Shown here piece by piece: positions 1-9,481 of a stretch of DNA of 32,645 nt; position 1 is the first letter of the stretch; every line of letters starts with the position of its first letter. The DNA comes from Ochromonas danica (Eukaryota; Sar; Chrysophyceae; Chromulinales; Chromulinaceae): the NCBI GenBank assembly GCA_015146655.1, contig VKHL01000212.1, forward strand, positions 1-32,645. The letters are read 5' to 3'. A model generated the notes under the pieces. It was not told the DNA's origin and did not search any database. It was given only the letters and a program-made list of their open reading frames with translations. Position numbers and translations under genes: made by a program.

Positions 1-573
1 GTTTGTGAGAAGGAAGTGTTAGGGAAGAAACGATTCCATGGCCCAGTGGACTATTCTTTAATGTATGAAATCGTTGATATCATCTTGACAGAAGTGAAAC
101 GAATTGACCTTGAACAAGGCATTTTGCAAAACTTGTTCCAACAACTCGCATCTCAAGAATTGTTAGTAGCGAGTGCTTTCGTGGATGAAAATCTATATGG
201 AAAAAGATTTAGAGAGGAGGATGCGGAAGCCAATTACAGCGAAATCGCACAAATGCCTACATATGGCATTGAATCAACTGACGACAAATGGATATTTTTG
301 AAATTTATCCATCGCCCAACAACGAAGCAAATTTATCGAAGTGATGTTTTTCATTTGACTTTGCAACACGAATTTTCCTCAAAACATTTTGATTCCATTG
401 CTGTGTTGTTGCGATTTATTGTAGGTATTATTTATGACCAAATTAAGTGGATTGACAATCATCAAGGTGAAGGTGTTTGGAAACGACAAAGAATATCTCC
501 CGATACAGTTCTTCAAAGGGAATCCACTCTCTCCTCGCATGCTGTTGACGACGGTGGCAATGACGCGGATTAA
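1..573 (+). CDS. PD-(D/E)XK nuclease-like (Crinkler/CR-effector type) protein, 5'-partial
   Basis: The reading frame is open from base 1 to the TAA at 571-573, so the N-terminus or earlier exons lie outside the window; 190 residues are visible. Residues 14-17 are GPVD, followed by TEVK at 30-33 and then GILQNLFQ at 40-47. The order GPVD - (T)ExK - QN matches the restriction-endonuclease-like fold found in Crinkler/CR-type effectors and in expanded protein families of Glomeromycota and oomycetes (known family pattern, recalled). The likely metal-binding residues are D17, E31 and K33, with Q43 as the conserved helix residue; all are present, so the domain could be active. The C-terminal half (TDDKWIFLKF, then a hydrophobic FIVGIIYDQIKW) is typical of these compact domains. 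It is followed by a short polar tail. It could be a host gene, an effector-like protein or a remnant of a mobile element; no transposase is visible. Confident in the fold, unsure of the role. Confidence 0.6.
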   Translation, partial: VCEKEVLGKKRFHGPVDYSLMYEIVDIILTEVKRIDLEQGILQNLFQQLASQELLVASAFVDENLYGKRFREEDAEANYSEIAQMPTYGIESTDDKWIFLKFIHRPTTKQIYRSDVFHLTLQHEFSSKHFDSIAVLLRFIVGIIYDQIKWIDNHQGEGVWKRQRISPDTVLQRESTLSSHAVDDGGNDAD

Positions 574-1478
574 TACTAGATGTGGTACGGTATGAATGCC
601 AAGAAGTGTTTGAAAGAGACCAACAATGATAATAACCTTAATATGGGAATAGAAGTAGTGTGTTATCGTTGTCATGATCTTTCGGAGGATTACAGAACAG
701 TGGCGATGATGTAACGAATGCACAGTACCTGCAAAGTTGATGAGAAACTGCCAAGAGTTAGATAATAGACTAACTGCTACTTTCCTTTTTTAACGGCTAC
801 TCTGACAATTATGTGATGGTAAAGACAGCGGTAGATCTAGTCAGGTACAGACTGGTGAAGGCTTCATTGGAGAGGAGCTCACGATTTGATTTACAACTTG
901 CAACAATGGGTGTGAGTGGAGTTGTAACTGTAGTGGTTTGGTTGGAGGGTAGCACAGAGAAGGAGGATGGGTAGTAGTAGTAGTAGTAGTAGTAGTTGTT
1001 GTTGTTGTTGTTATGATTACTACACAACCCCGCCCTATTATGCTATGCTAGCTACCTCTCCTCCTCCTCCTCCCGCTGCTACACCTAGACCTACTACTAC
1101 ATGTAGAGCACTGCTACACACAATTACTATCTGTAGACTATCTAGAATAGAATAGTAGTTGCTCCTTGTGGCATGTATCATCATCATGTTGTTAATTACT
1201 ACTACCTGCACTACAGCACTATGTAACTACCCACTACCTTACCCTGCCCTGGACAAACTACCTCTCCTCCACCTACTACCACTACCATACTACCACAGCA
1301 CAAATTGCACACTAATACTACAACTACTACTACTATCACTTCCATGCTAGGCCATCACAATGACAGCATGAGACTAGCAAAGAGGTGATGATGTAGAAAG
1401 AGGTAGCAGATAGTAGTGGTAGTAGTAATGGTGTAGGAGGAGGAAGAGAAGGAAGGTATAAAGGTAGTAGTTTGTTTA
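574..1478. repeat. Gene-free spacer rich in TAG/TAC, TTG, CCT and TACC triplet repeats
   Basis: About 900 bases without a credible gene lie between two converging genes (nuclease-like + and exportin-7 -). It contains a (TAG)n/(TTG)n tract at about 970-1012, a CCT run near 1056-1075, and dispersed CTACTAC, TACCACTACC and GTAGTAG words to 1470. Short open frames here translate to homopolymers (S, C, Y, L) and are repeat artefacts. An AATAAA hexamer on the minus strand at 1480-1475 overlaps the exportin stop codon and could be a polyadenylation signal. Confidence 0.7.
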
Positions 1479-4400
1479 TTATAGTGTAAGGAAAGACCTT
1501 ACATTCAATCGAAAGACTGTTAACTTCTGTGTAAATCGATCACGATTTGTAACTTCCAATGATCGTTGAATATCCACCGTTAGAACATTAAACTCTTCTT
1601 TCAATTTCTCATGATTCTCAGCAGGTTGAGTTGAGAGTAGATAGTTAACATAATTGCTATAACATCCTTCATAAGCAAGCAGTAACGAGAGGATAGGACG
1701 GGTAACAGCCCAATGGGTAGCATGTGTACCGAAGAGTAAAGAGTTGAATAAGGCAGCCATGAGACCATTTAGCACTTCTCCATCACTACCAAGATGTTGA
1801 CGAATCATGGTAATGACAGGTTTCTCTCGATTTTGATTGAGGAAGATGTAGGTAGCGAGATGGTCAATAGCACTGGAGCAGCTAGTGTTGACCATGAGCT
1901 CTATTGTACATCATGACATGGTAGTAGTAGATGGATGGGTAGTAGTAATGAGATTGATTAGTTGACAGCATTTAGATGATAATGATGATGATGATGGTAT
2001 CAGATAGTATACATTCAAATACAATATGTTCTTCATAGCATATAAGCAAGTACATATACCACACACACTGTACACACACTGTGCAAGTACTGCACACACT
2101 GCAGATGTACAACACACAAGTACACACATACCAGTACAAGAACACACAGAACATATACTGTACAACATACACTATACACATACTATACAGAACACACAAA
2201 GTACACACACTGTACATGTACTACACACAAAGTACACACATACACATACATTATTATATACACACTGTACACATACCACATACACTATACACATACAGTA
2301 TATATAGTACACAGAACACACAAAGTACACACACTGTACATATACTACACACAACAATACAGAGAGAGTCATTATAAACCTACCTGATGATTGTAATCCT
2401 TCTTGACATGTCTTAATCAATTGAATAAAGATAGAACTATCTAATCCTGATAAGACATCTAAATGATTACGAAATAATATCTCCAAAAATGCAAAATAAG
2501 CTCTTGATAACTTAATATAAGCTAAGATATCATTTAATGGAATCTGTAAACAGATTTGTAATGAAATATCTAAAGCATTTTGTAATGCAGGATCTTGATA
2601 TAATGAGAATACACCAAAGTTAACATAGTTACCAGATAAGGCATTGGTTAAGGTATTCAATAATAGACGAATGCCTTTGTATTTCTCAATATAGATAGAT
2701 TGTCGAACAGGTAATGACAAGACTTGAGAACCATAAGAACATAAGATAGAAGATGTCTCACGGAAGAGAAGAATGCCATTAGCAGAAGAGTTTTCAAAGA
2801 AGATTCGTTGACCTTTGTTAGCGACAAATTCCTGTCATAGAACAACATGATGATGATGATGATGAGTTAGAGTGATGAGTTAGAGAGGGTTAGAGTGGTG
2901 GTGTATGAGATGGTATGATAGAGGAAGGGGGATAGGAGGGGGTATAGATTAGTAAGACAGTGTAGTGGTGTAGTATAGTGTAGTATAGTGTGATGGTGTG
3001 GTGTGTATGTGTTGCTGTATAATGTATGTAATGTAATGTAGTATAATGTAATGCTGTGTCATGTACTAGAGTGTAATGTAGTATAGGGTATAGGGTATAT
3101 AGTGTAGCATAATGTACTGTAATGTATATATTCTAGTAAAATGTAATGCTGTGTCATGTACTAGAGTGTAATGTAATGTAGTATGCTATAGTGTAATGCA
3201 GTGTAATATAGTGTATATAGTGTGTAGTATATACAGTGTCGTATAATGTAATGTTGTCATCATACAAAGGATAATACGGTAGTAATATAGTAAAGTAGTG
3301 TAATATCATCATAAACAGAGAACAACAAGATGTTTACACACTCTACATGATGGATCACACCAACACACACTACACCCAGTACACGTACACACACAAGCTA
3401 CACACATATATACACCCAGTACACACATACTACATACACACACAGAGTACACACACACCTACACACTACACACACATTACACTAAGATAGACACACACAC
3501 TACACATACAGTACACAAAGATAGACACACACATTACACACAGATAGACACACACACACAAAGAGGTATAATTCATCTCTTACCTGCATAAACTTTAATA
3601 ATGCTGTCATAACAATTGGATCATCATAATAAATCTCAGCAATTTGACAAAAGAGTGGGAAGAAAGTAGGATATAAAGTTTCAAATAATAATGAATAAGT
3701 ACGTTTATTAAATGCACTCATTGTAATACCTCTTAAATCTCTTAATATCCCTACAATAGCAACTTTCAATGTTGATGTTTGTAAATCTGTAGACTTTGTA
3801 GTAGATAAGGTATTCATTAATTGATGTAATATATTGACATTTGGTGCAATAAAGAGATCAAATAGATTATTTAAATCTTCAGAGGATGTAAAGACTAATC
3901 TTGATAATGCACTATAAAAGGTTATACGATATTTATTATTATTATCATATCCTAAAAATGGAAAATCATTACCATTATGATGATGTATAATATAATTAAC
4001 AATTTCTAAGTTTAATAATGTCTTTGATGAAGAATAAGAGGTAATTAGATCAACAAAGACATCTAATGTATCTTGTAAGACTAAGTCACTATGATGATAA
4101 TGTTTAATATTGTGACAGAGTTTCTTTACGATAATATTCATTATTGTGATCATATCACCAATACCCATTGCCTCGTAGATCTAGTAGATAGATAGTAGAT
4201 ACATGATAGTAGTGGTAGAAGAAGAGAAGTTAGTTCAATGTATTGTGATGGAATGACTATAGGCAAACAGAGGCAACACACACACATACAGTATACACAC
4301 AGTATATAGTATACACACTACATAGTACACACATACAGTACGCACACATACATAGTACACACATATATATATATACACACAGTAAGCGCATACACACAGT

Positions 4401-6750
4401 ACACACGTAATATACACACGTAACATACAACACAATACATTACATATATATATGTATATATATTCCATGGAATATTCCATGGAAGATGACTTACATTAGC
4501 AATGTCAGCGCTACTATCCTTCTCCATGTTATTGTTATTATTACTATTACGATTACTATCTGATAGTACTAGAGAGAGTAAAGGATGTGCTGGTGATCCA
4601 CCTGGTACTAACACACGATTCACTCCTCCTCCTCCTATCCCTCCACTAGTCATCATACTACTAACACTGGTAGTAGCCGTTGCCATACTATCCAAGAGGT
4701 ACATCTTCTTATAACTACGGAAATAGTTCAATATAGCAAGTTCTAACTTCTCATTATGTTGAATCTCTTCATGTACCTTACTAACACCTGCTCCTGCTCC
4801 TCCTCCTCCACCACCACCTCCTCCTCCTCCTGCTCCTCCATCACTACTACTTAAATAAGGTAACAACTTAAACTCTTCAATAGCAATCATAGTAAAGATA
4901 CAACGTGATAAACGACCATCCCATATTAATTCTGATTGATTCTTACGTAAATCAGTACTAGAAGGGTTAGCATTTGAATCAATGATAGCAGCTACCATAT
5001 GTGTTAGCCATGTCATACGACCTTCTAGGATTTGAATCTGTTGTATCATTTGGTTTGCATTGAGGGAGTTTAATGTGTTAAAGATAGATGGATCAGTAGG
5101 TAAGCTAGCTAAGATAGGGTTAGTAATGATAGCAGAAGTAGCCGTTGACGAGGTAGTGTTCGAGGTAGTGGTAGTCGTGTTAGTGTTAGAGGTAGTGTTA
5201 GAGGTAGAGGTGTTGTTAGAGGTAGTAGCCGTTAGATATTGTTGATATAAGACTAGCATATATTGATGATATAAAGTTAAAGCTTGTTCAAAGTTATTCA
5301 CTAAATATTGTGCTATATGATCATATTGTAATCTTGCTATCACAGGTAAACGTTCCATTTGTTCTTTTAAACTACCTTCATCATCTAATGGATCTTCTAC
5401 ATTTCCATCACTTGTTATTACCACTTCTACACTATCTAACATTGTCTGTATATATGATTGAACGACTGTTAAGTTAATCTGTTTCAATATCGTTGCTTGT
5501 TTTTGACTATCCATAGCATCAGCACGTAGATAGGGTAATGCTGCTACTAATCGACCCCATAATGCTAATAAATAATGAATAGAATTCATACTATATTGCC
5601 AATTCATTAATGATTTAATTGTAAAATCACCTGCTAATTCCAAAAATTCAATGAAATTCGTTAATTTCACTAATTCGGATAATTGATAAGAAGCTTTTAA
5701 ACGTCCTAAAATACGACAAAATTCATGATAATTTTCAATATGTTCTAATCCTTGTTTTGTATTCATTATGACTTGTAAATTTGTTATTAAAGTCTGTAAG
5801 AAGTTTGTTCTTTCTTGTTCAGATGTAAATAATGATCTTCTTATACTTGATAATTGTACAATTGCTTCTAATGCATTACTAGAACGTGGTGGTTCGGATG
5901 TTAAATAGATATCAAAGAAGAGTTGTAAGTTAGAAGTATCTTGAAGTATACCTCTCCATGTTGAAGGTACTTGTAAGGTACCTACATCTTCATTCGATTC
6001 TTCAGGGTTAGTACCAATAAAGTCAAAGGAAAGACATTGACTAGCTAATGCTAAGATAGTGTTTAATAGCTTGTGCATCTTACTATTACTACTACCACTA
6101 CCTCCTCCTCCTGCACCACCACCTCCTCCTCCTACAGAGGTAGTTGACTTGACTTGATTATGAATCACTTTCAATTGATTAATAGCTAATGAGAAGATAT
6201 TTAATAGTATCTGATCACGGAAAGAGACTGCTGTCTTACGATGCATAGTAATAGTACGACCTGGTATAGGGGTATTCATCTCATCTACTAATGAATTTAA
6301 TAATCTAATCCCAATTAGATTATGTTCTAAGGATTGTATATCTAAGAATTTAGTGATTTCATTAATAATCTCACGAAATTCAATACTATCAAACCATCCT
6401 AATTTGGTACATCTTGCTGATAGTTTTGTTAAATGTCCTAAGACAAAGTCTTCTAACGTTAACGCATGATTGGCTAGATAGGCTAGTATATAATTGTGTA
6501 AATTGACTTTCTGAGGAATTGTGAAATTCACCCAAAATTGTGTTACTAGACTTTCTAATGATGAACTTGCTACAATCTGTGCATAAGGTAGATTAGAATG
6601 ATCAAGAATGAATTGACATTGTGGTATGAAGTCAATAGAGGATTGTAAAGTTAATAGTTGTTGTTGTGCTTCATTCCGTTGATGAGAGTTAGTCCCTTGA
6701 TAGAGTGCTTTACATAAGGTTTCTACTTGTTGAAGTTGAGTTTGATCCAT
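1479..6750 (-). CDS. XPO7: Exportin-7 (RanBP16 family), four exons, 1240 aa
   Basis: Nuclear export receptor of the importin-beta superfamily; with RanGTP it carries proteins out of the nucleus. Exons deduced by hand: 6750-4495, 4180-3584, 2831-2384 and 1900-1479 (phases 0, 0, 1). All junctions are GT-AG and the joined length is 3723 nt with one stop. Landmarks recalled from animal XPO7 run in order: LCKALYQ near the start, ARCTKLGWFDS, KTAVSFRDQIL, LSFDFIGTNPEESNED, RRSLFTSEQERTNFL, NYHEFCRILGRLK, HYLLALWGRL and DPLDDEG. Exon 2 has VGILRDLRGI, exon 3 SANGILLFRETS and YVNFGVFSLY, and exon 4 NRDRFTQKL near the C-terminus. Human XPO7 is 1087 aa; the extra length is low-complexity insertion: Gly runs near residues 209-222 and 660-680 and a Thr/Asn/Ser run near 540-565. 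The start ATG at 6750 fits the family N-terminus. The three introns (314, 752 and 483 bp) are mostly simple repeat. Confidence 0.93.
1901..2383 (-). repeat. Exportin-7 intron 3: degenerate CA/TA array with higher-order repeat
   Basis: The intron (donor GTAGGT, acceptor AATAG) is almost entirely a plus-strand ACACAC/TGTACA/TATAC mixture from about 2035 to 2365. A 44-bp segment starting ACAGAACACACAAAGTACAC occurs at 2187-2230 and again at 2311-2354 with one mismatch, giving a period of 124 bp. A preceding 18-bp word recurs at about 2167 and 2279. TGTACA palindromes recur throughout. The open frames on both strands here (Tyr/His/Thr or Cys/Val repeats) are artefacts of the array. Confidence 0.85.
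2832..3583 (-). repeat. Exportin-7 intron 2: GTGTAATGTAGTATA-type and CA-type repeats
   Basis: This 752-bp intron has donor GTAAGA at 3583 and acceptor GACAG ending at 2832. About 2950-3260 is a degenerate plus-strand array of TAATGTAGTATAGTG words; a segment around ATGCTGTGTCATGTACTAGAG recurs at about 3051 and 3142. About 3350-3560 is CACACA/TACACA repeat with AGATAGACACACACA repeated several times. No coding potential or structured RNA was seen. Confidence 0.8.
4181..4494 (-). repeat. Exportin-7 intron 1: CA/TA repeat with a 22-bp palindrome at the 5' splice site
   Basis: The intron has donor GTAAGT at 4494 and acceptor CTACTAG ending at 4181. About 4270-4460 is CACACA/TATATA-rich repeat. 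At 4463-4484, starting 11 nt into the intron, lies a perfect palindrome: TTCCATGGAA, then TA, then TTCCATGGAA again. Confidence 0.8.
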
Positions 6751-7458
6751 CTTGTTGAAGTTGAGTTAGTTAGTATGGTGTCTAATACTGTCGATAGGAT
6801 GGATATATACTGTGTTGATAATGTTGTTGTGATATGCTATGGTGACTCACTCACTCTGTCTCTGACTGTCTTGTTGTTGGACTGTGACTGTGATCTCTGT
6901 CTGTCTGTTTGATTCACTCACTCTGACTGTCTCTGTATCTATCTGTCTGTCTGACTCTCACTGCCTGACTGACTACTTGACTCACTTAATCACTCACTCA
7001 CTGATTGACTGTCTCTGTCTGTCTGTTGTCTCTGTCTCTGTCTGTTTGCACTGCAATCCTAGCAAGATAAGATAAGATACTGTACTGTAGTTGATGACTG
7101 ATGACTGTCAAATCAACCACTTACTACTTCCACAGTAACAATTGAATAATAACAATGAGAATAATACGAAAATGAAGAAAATGCAATAAATTCAATAATT
7201 GCTTTTTCCCTTCTTCCTCTTCTTCTTAGTCTTCTTTGTCTACTAATAATCAAGAAATTCTTTTTCTTTTATTTTCTTCTTTTTTTTCCTTCTAGAAAAA
7301 TCCAATCAAATCAGTAAAAATCAAATAAGAATAACAAAAGAGAAAGAAAAAAGGGAAAAAAGGCTCCTAACATATTCTTTACCTTGATTAGAATAGAATA
7401 ACTAAATCAGAAAAGATCACAACAATAAAAGTTTGAAAACTTCTTCAAGCAGTAGGAA
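6751..7458. promoter_or_regulatory. Upstream region of exportin-7: CTGT/GACT repeats, then AT- and purine/pyrimidine-rich DNA
   Basis: No gene is apparent. Roughly 6840-7050 is a degenerate array of CTGTCTGT, CTGACTGT and CTCACT words immediately 5' of the exportin-7 start (gene on the minus strand). About 7130-7440 is AT-rich with long pyrimidine (TTCTTCCTCTTCTTC) then purine (AAAAGAGAAAGAAAAAAGGG) stretches. It presumably holds the exportin promoter and 5' UTR, but no specific element can be named. Short open frames in the CTGT array are repeat artefacts. Confidence 0.4.
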
Positions 7459-7479
7459 ATGATCGAAAAAGGTTGTGAT

Positions 7480-7710
7480 GCGGTCAGTCACAGTCAACAA
7501 CTGCCACAGAGGGTGGCTGCTAACCACTCCTCACCACTGAGAAAAGTCATGTTTGGCGAGTTACAAACCTCTCTTCTCATAACCCTCTCTCTGTGGGCTG
7601 TTCCCTCCTATCCAGTGAGTGGTGAAGAGAATTGCATGCTTAAAGAGGGAGTTATAACTCCGAAAAGTGAACTTTCTCACCGTAGGGTTGGTGTCATGCT
7701 TCTTGTGAGA
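7480..7710. repeat. Unidentified dispersed repeat, copy A
   Basis: By eye this segment shares two well-separated anchors with 8905-9135. A 13-base word AAAAGTCATgTTT lies at 7542-7554. A 24-base block beginning TATAACTCcGAAAAGT and ending AACTTTC lies at 7653-7676 (22 of 24 identical in the other copy). The anchors are about 121 bp apart here and 133 bp apart in copy B. A 12-bp palindrome GAGTTATAACTC lies at 7649-7660. A 99-codon open frame crosses this copy (7459-7758) but resembles nothing known and does not recur in copy B. Confidence 0.5.
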
Positions 7711-7758
7711 GATTGTGGTAGAATGCTATATAAGGATGTTATTCATGCTTCTAAATAA

Positions 7759-8904
7759 CATAAATCATAGGCTTCCTATTATCCTGGTCTACGCAGTGCA
7801 CACACACAAAAGACACACACACACAGGCTACAAGGTAGTTAGTTGTACACAGTCTTCACATGGTGTAGTAGCACAAGTGTGGAGTATAGCTGACCCCAAG
7901 CAACTAACACAAAGGGGGGAACTACTCCAAAACAGGTACTGTAGACTGACGCAGACACACACGCACAGACACACACGCGCACACACACAATGCAATGGTA
8001 CCAAACGTACAAGTGACTCTTCTCTCTCTCTCTATTAGCTAGACTAGTTCAGTGTTCTAACTAGCCCTGATGGTATACAGTTTTGCTCATACACAAGTGT
8101 AATGGGTGTGTGGGCATTCATCACATATTAGCTATTAATACCTCTCTGGTATCACCATAGGGGGGGAGGGGGACTCTATAGGGTATGAGTACTCCCATCC
8201 AATTTAGAATCAATAGACTAGTCTAGCTCACATTCATTTTCATTACGAATCACTGTCATTTGAAGGTGTTGTTGTTAGTTGTCTGCTATACAGTATGTCA
8301 CAGTGTAGTATGCATGTTGTCTACCGTATGGCTGTTGAACCAAACTTTGAGTGAGATCAGCTAGTGAGGGTTTGTAAGGGTTAACTTAGTGTGTAGTCTA
8401 GATCTAGCTAGACTACCTGTCCTGTCCTGTCCTGTCCTAGACTACAGTATAACTGCTCTCTGCTGTCTATGGTGTATCTTAGTGGTGTGTGAAGAAGAGG
8501 TAGCATGATGGTTGAGTCACCTGTGGATTCACATCTCACAGACCAACCAGTCAGACAGACAGGGGGCGAGGGGGGGGTTATAGCCATGGACACCTCAAGC
8601 AGCAATATGATTGACAGTGACAGTGACAGTGACAGTGTGGTTGTCATTAGCTCAGGGGGTAGAAGAAGGTCCGAGGTGAAGATATTGTCATGACCAGTCA
8701 GTCAGTCAGTCTTCTACTAGGAAGTCATCCACCCTACATGCTCTGCTTGTAGTCGAATCAGAAGGACAGGGTGGGATATGGTAGGTGGGATATGCGGGTA
8801 GGATAGTCACCAGTCAATCCTTCCCTGCTTGCTGACTCACCACCATGAACATGACAAAAAGAGACAATGAGAGGAAGAGAGAAAGTGAGCATTTCTGGGA
8901 GATG
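7759..8904. other. Gene-free intergenic DNA with CA, CCTGT and GACAGT microsatellites
   Basis: Short CA tracts lie at about 7797-7826 and 7952-7990. A (CCTGT)4 run is at 8416-8435, GACAGT/CAGTGA repeats at about 8612-8638, and AGTCAGTCAGTC at about 8695-8712. An open frame at 8505-8693 is repeat-derived (DSDSDSD). I saw no RNA gene or coding similarity. Confidence 0.6.
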
Positions 8905-9135
8905 ATCAACCGTAACAGTCAATCGATATCATCAACACGAAAATCTCTTCTCAGTTGACGTACAAAAGTCATATTTCATGGTTTAAAACTCGACATTCTT
9001 TCTCTTCGAACACTTCACCTGCTGCAGTGTGGGTGGTTGAAACACCATTTCCCGCACTACGACTTTTCTAACAAGGAAAGGTATTGTATAACTCAGAAAA
9101 GTAAACTTTCCCTAGAGTGCGTAGTTTTGTCCTCA
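8905..9135. repeat. Unidentified dispersed repeat, copy B
   Basis: Direct-orientation partner of 7480-7710. Anchors are AAAAGTCATaTTT at 8964-8976 and the 24-base block at 9087-9110, which contains the near-palindrome AAAGTAAACTTT. Sequence between the anchors is weakly alignable (for example GTGGGTGGTT against GTGGGCTGTT). It lies about 350 bp upstream of the histidine kinase start, so it could instead be a conserved regulatory module. Confidence 0.45.
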
Positions 9136-9481
9136 AGTGGAATTCGATGAGATGAAAACAAAAACAAAAACAAATAATATTAATAAATTAATTAATTAAT
9201 TAATAAAAGAGAATACTATTTTGATTTCTTCTTCTCTCTATTAATTAACTTGTTCATCTTGACAGAGATTTTTCCTCTTTTTTTACTATTTAATTTATTA
9301 TTATTATTATTGAATTAATTCATTTAATTCATAATATATAATATTAATATAATATTAACATAATATTGTAGTATTATTGTTATTGTTATTATTGAGTCAT
9401 CATCATCATCATCATTATCATTATCGTCATTCCAGACTATTAATTGATATAGTAGACTAGTCTAATACTAATTGATATCTC
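9136..9481 (+). promoter_or_regulatory. AT-rich upstream region of the histidine kinase gene
   Basis: Strongly AT-rich DNA with (TAAT)n at about 9183-9205, (ATT)n near 9297-9312, and TAATATTAATATAAT stretches to 9370, then ATCATCATC before the ATG at 9482. The composition contrasts with the GC-richer coding sequence that follows and fits a promoter/5' UTR. No TATA box can be singled out from so much AT. Confidence 0.4.

Noticed and set aside
1972-2377. Tyr/His/Thr- and Cys/Val-rich open frames in the CA/TA array
   Set aside because: Products of the dinucleotide repeat inside exportin-7 intron 3, bounded by good GT-AG signals with matching phase.
7459-7758. 99-codon plus-strand frame
   Set aside because: No family resemblance, and it lies within repeat copy A, whose partner copy has no matching frame.
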